Positions 61,763 to 64,000 of a stretch of 64,000 bases of DNA are shown in pieces; positions within the stretch are counted from its first letter, which is position 1; each line of letters begins with the position of its first letter. The stretch lies in contig NC_089492.1 in the NCBI RefSeq assembly GCF_036850765.1, positions 165,104,296 through 165,168,295 on the forward strand. Direction: 5' to 3'. Below the pieces are notes generated by a model. It searched no databases. It was not told where the DNA came from and was given only the letters and a program-made list of their open reading frames with translations. This DNA comes from Saccopteryx bilineata (Eukaryota; Chordata; Mammalia; Chiroptera; Emballonuridae). Made by a program: the position numbers and the translations under genes.

Positions 61763-62005
61763 ATGATGAAGTGCAGAAATACTTATAAGATAGGGTACTA
61801 CAATGAATATGGTAGGTACCCTTTTCATTACTTAATGGTAACCACTTTCAAAAAAACCACCACAAAAACACTTGACTTAAAAAAGGTAGCAACAGAGGAA
61901 AGAAGTATGGAACACAAACAAACAAAAAAAAATGATAGAAAAACAAAAGAGAAGAATCAAACTAGATACAAAACTAACAGAAAGCAATTTATAAAATGGC
62001 AGTAG
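61763..62005 (+). CDS. Small inter-ORF reading frame of L1-D (doubtful gene)
   Basis: 80 codons between ORF1 and ORF2, ending in ATGGCAGTAG, so its TAG lies five bases into ORF2. Its basic end ([19 protein letters not shown]) resembles that of L1-A 1250-1489. Overall about 65% of residues are shared, less than for ORF1. The overlap would suit termination-reinitiation, but the low conservation argues for a non-coding spacer. Confidence 0.2.
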   Translation: MMKCRNTYKIGYYNEYGRYPFHYLMVTTFKKTTTKTLDLKKVATEERSMEHKQTKKNDRKTKEKNQTRYKTNRKQFIKWQ

Positions 62006-64000
62006 GGAACCCACAAGTGTCAATAATTACACTAAATGTAAATGGATTAAACTTACCAATAAAAAGACACAGAGTAGCAGAATGGATTAAAAAAGAAAAT
62101 CCAACTATATGCTGCCTACAAGAAACACATCTAAGCAACAAGGATAAAAACAAATTCAAAGTGAAAGGCTGGAAAACAATACTCCAAGCAAACAACACCC
62201 AAAAAAAAGCAGGCGTAGCAATACTCATATCTAATAATGCTGACTACAAGACAGAAAAAGTACTCAGAGACAAAAATGGTCATTTCATAATGATTAAGGG
62301 GAAGTTGAATCAAGAAGACATAACAATCCTTAATATATATGCACCAAACCAAGGAGCACCAAAATATATAAGACAGCTACTTATTGACCTTAAAACAAAA
62401 ACTAACAAAAATACAATCATACTTGGAGACCTCAATACACCGCTGACGGCTCTAGATCGGTCATCCAAACAGAGAATCAATAAAGATATAGTGGCCTTAA
62501 ACGAAATACTAGAACACCTGGATATGATAGACATCTACAGGACACTTCATCCCAAAGCGACAGAGTATACATTTTTCTCTAGTGTACATGGAACATTCTC
62601 AAGAATTGACCATATGTTGGGCCACAAAGACAATATCAGCAAATTTAGAAAAATTGAAATTGTACCAAGCATATTTTCTGATCATAAATCCTTGAAACTA
62701 GAATTCAACTGCAAAAAAGAGGGGGGAAAACCCACAAAAATGTGGAAACTAAACAACATACTTCTAAAAAATGAATGGGTCAAAGAAGAAATAAGTGCAG
62801 AAATCAAAAGATATATACAGACAAATGAAAATGAAAATACGACATATCAGAATCTCTGGGATGCAGCAAAAGCAGTAATAAGAGGAAAGTTCATATCACT
62901 TCAGGCCTATATGAACAAACAAGAGAGAGCCGAAGTAAACCACTTAACTTCACACCTTAAGGAACTAGAAAAAGAAGAACAAAGACAACCCAAAACCAGC
63001 CGAAGAAAGGAGATAATAAAAATCAGAGCAGAAATAAATGAAATAGAGAACAGAAAAACTATAGAAAAAATCAATAAAACAAGGAGCTGGTTCTTTGAAA
63101 AGATCAACAAAATTGACAAACCCTTGGCAAGACTCACCAAGGAAAAAAGACACAGGACTCAAATAAATAAAATCCAAAATGAAAGAGGGGAGATCACCAC
63201 AGACATCATAGAAATACAAAGAATTATTGTAGAATACTATGAAAAATTATATGCCACCAAATACAACAATCTAGAAGAAATGGATAAATTCCTAGAACAA
63301 TACAACCTTCCTAAACTGAGTCATGAAGAAGCAGAAAGCCTAAACAGACCAATCAGCAGGGAGGAAATAGAAAAAACTATTAAAAATCTCCCCAAAAATA
63401 AAAGTCCAGGCCCAGACGGTTATACTAGTGAATTCTATCAAACATTCAAAGAAGACTTGGTTCCTATTCTACTCAAAGTCTTCCAAAAAATTGAAGAAGA
63501 AGCAATACTTCCAAACACATTTTATGAGGCCAATATAACCCTCATACCAAAACCTGGCAAGGATGGCACAAAGAAAGAAAACTACAGACCAATATCTCTA
63601 ATGAATACAGATGCTAAAATACTAAACAAAATACTGGCAAACCGAATACAACAACATATTAAAAAAATAATACATCATGATCAAGTGGGATTCATCCCAG
63701 AATCTCAAGGATGGTTCAACATACGCAAAACGGTTAACGTAATACACCATATCAACAAAACAAAGAACAAAAACCACATGATCTTATCAATAGATGCAGA
63801 AAAGGCTTTTGATAAAATACAACACAATTTTATGTTTAAGACTCTCAACAAAATGGGTATAGAAGGAAAATATCTCAACATGATAAAGGCCATATATGAT
63901 AAACCATCAGCCAACATCCTATTAAACGGCATAAAACTGAGGACTTTCTACCTTAAATCAGGAACAAGACAGGGTTGTCCACTCTCTCCACTCTTATTCA
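61998..64000 (+). CDS. L1 ORF2 endonuclease-reverse transcriptase (L1-D), open to window edge
   Basis: Reading from ATG 61998 I find no stop in 667 codons. The AP-type endonuclease keeps its key positions: Asn14 (TLNVNGL), Glu43 (LQETHL), the Tyr of NIYAPN, Asp/Asn of GDLNTPL, and SDHK near residue 230. The reverse transcriptase starts around residue 470 with [20 protein letters not shown], then motif [14 protein letters not shown] ([12 protein letters not shown]) and motif [14 protein letters not shown] at the edge. The FADD motif and Cys-rich end lie beyond. It corresponds to L1-A ORF2 without its insertion and with the normal Asp in motif A. Confidence 0.93.

Larger units (their letters stand above)
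58271..64000 (+). mobile_element. Young LINE-1 (L1-D), complete 5' end, runs off the right edge
   Basis: A 2.4-kb 5' UTR (58271-60674) begins GC/CpG-rich with CRE and YY1-like sites. It is followed by an intact ORF1, a 327-bp spacer and an ORF2 open to the window end (667 codons read without a stop). It is of the same family as L1-A. It lies in intron 1 of MAN1A2, antisense to the gene. The 3' end and target duplication are not visible. Confidence 0.95.

Overview
The window looks like nuclear DNA from a placental mammal, very probably a bat of the horseshoe/leaf-nosed (rhinolophoid) type. The mammal call is secure: four GT-AG-bounded exons of one vertebrate Golgi mannosidase gene lie on the minus strand among LINE-1, MIR, MaLR, Tigger and hAT repeats. 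The bat call rests on two abundant tRNA-derived SINE families (called A and B here) that I recall from rhinolophoid genomes, plus short Tc1/mariner-like and hAT elements. No database was searched.

Host gene. MAN1A2 (Golgi alpha-1,2-mannosidase IB, GH47) runs right to left. Probable exons 2, 3, 4 and 5 are at 52005-52260, 43710-43806, 25711-25829 and 19407-19487. They splice in frame from the luminal stem into the first third of the catalytic domain. Everything else is intron: 1-19406 is part of intron 5, and 52261-64000 is part of intron 1. No other host gene, tRNA, rRNA or CRISPR array was found.

Repeat layout. 1-5950: a young plus-strand L1 (L1-A), broken in ORF2 by a GC-rich retroposed insert. 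5951-9945: an old L1 holding an ORF1-only insertion and a SINE. 9985-11045: a minus-strand RTE/BovB-like endonuclease relic. 11155-31260: old L1/HAL1 relics, MIRs, five SINE-A copies (the first in the old L1 at 9091), a 66-bp AT palindrome and a mariner that keeps only its helix-turn-helix ORF (29466-30062). 32032-43350: a complete Tigger1-like element carrying an 8.0-kb composite insertion (32278-40280) bounded by a single 15-bp duplication. This insertion holds a full-length older L1 (L1-B), 1.9 kb of ERV/SINE sequence and a second L1 3' end. 43351-58270: an old L1, SINEs, hAT MITEs, an ERVL LTR and an MLT1 LTR interrupted by three different transposons. 58271-64000: the 5' 5.7 kb of a young L1 (L1-D) with open ORF1 and an ORF2 open to the window edge.

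Most notable: the apparently intact L1-D with a CRE/YY1-like promoter start and an unusually long inter-ORF spacer; the 8-kb composite; the SINE/L1-5'UTR/SINE chimera at 53056-54451; the GC-rich retroposed insert in L1-A; the HTH-only mariner; and CTCF-like cores repeated inside SINE-A.
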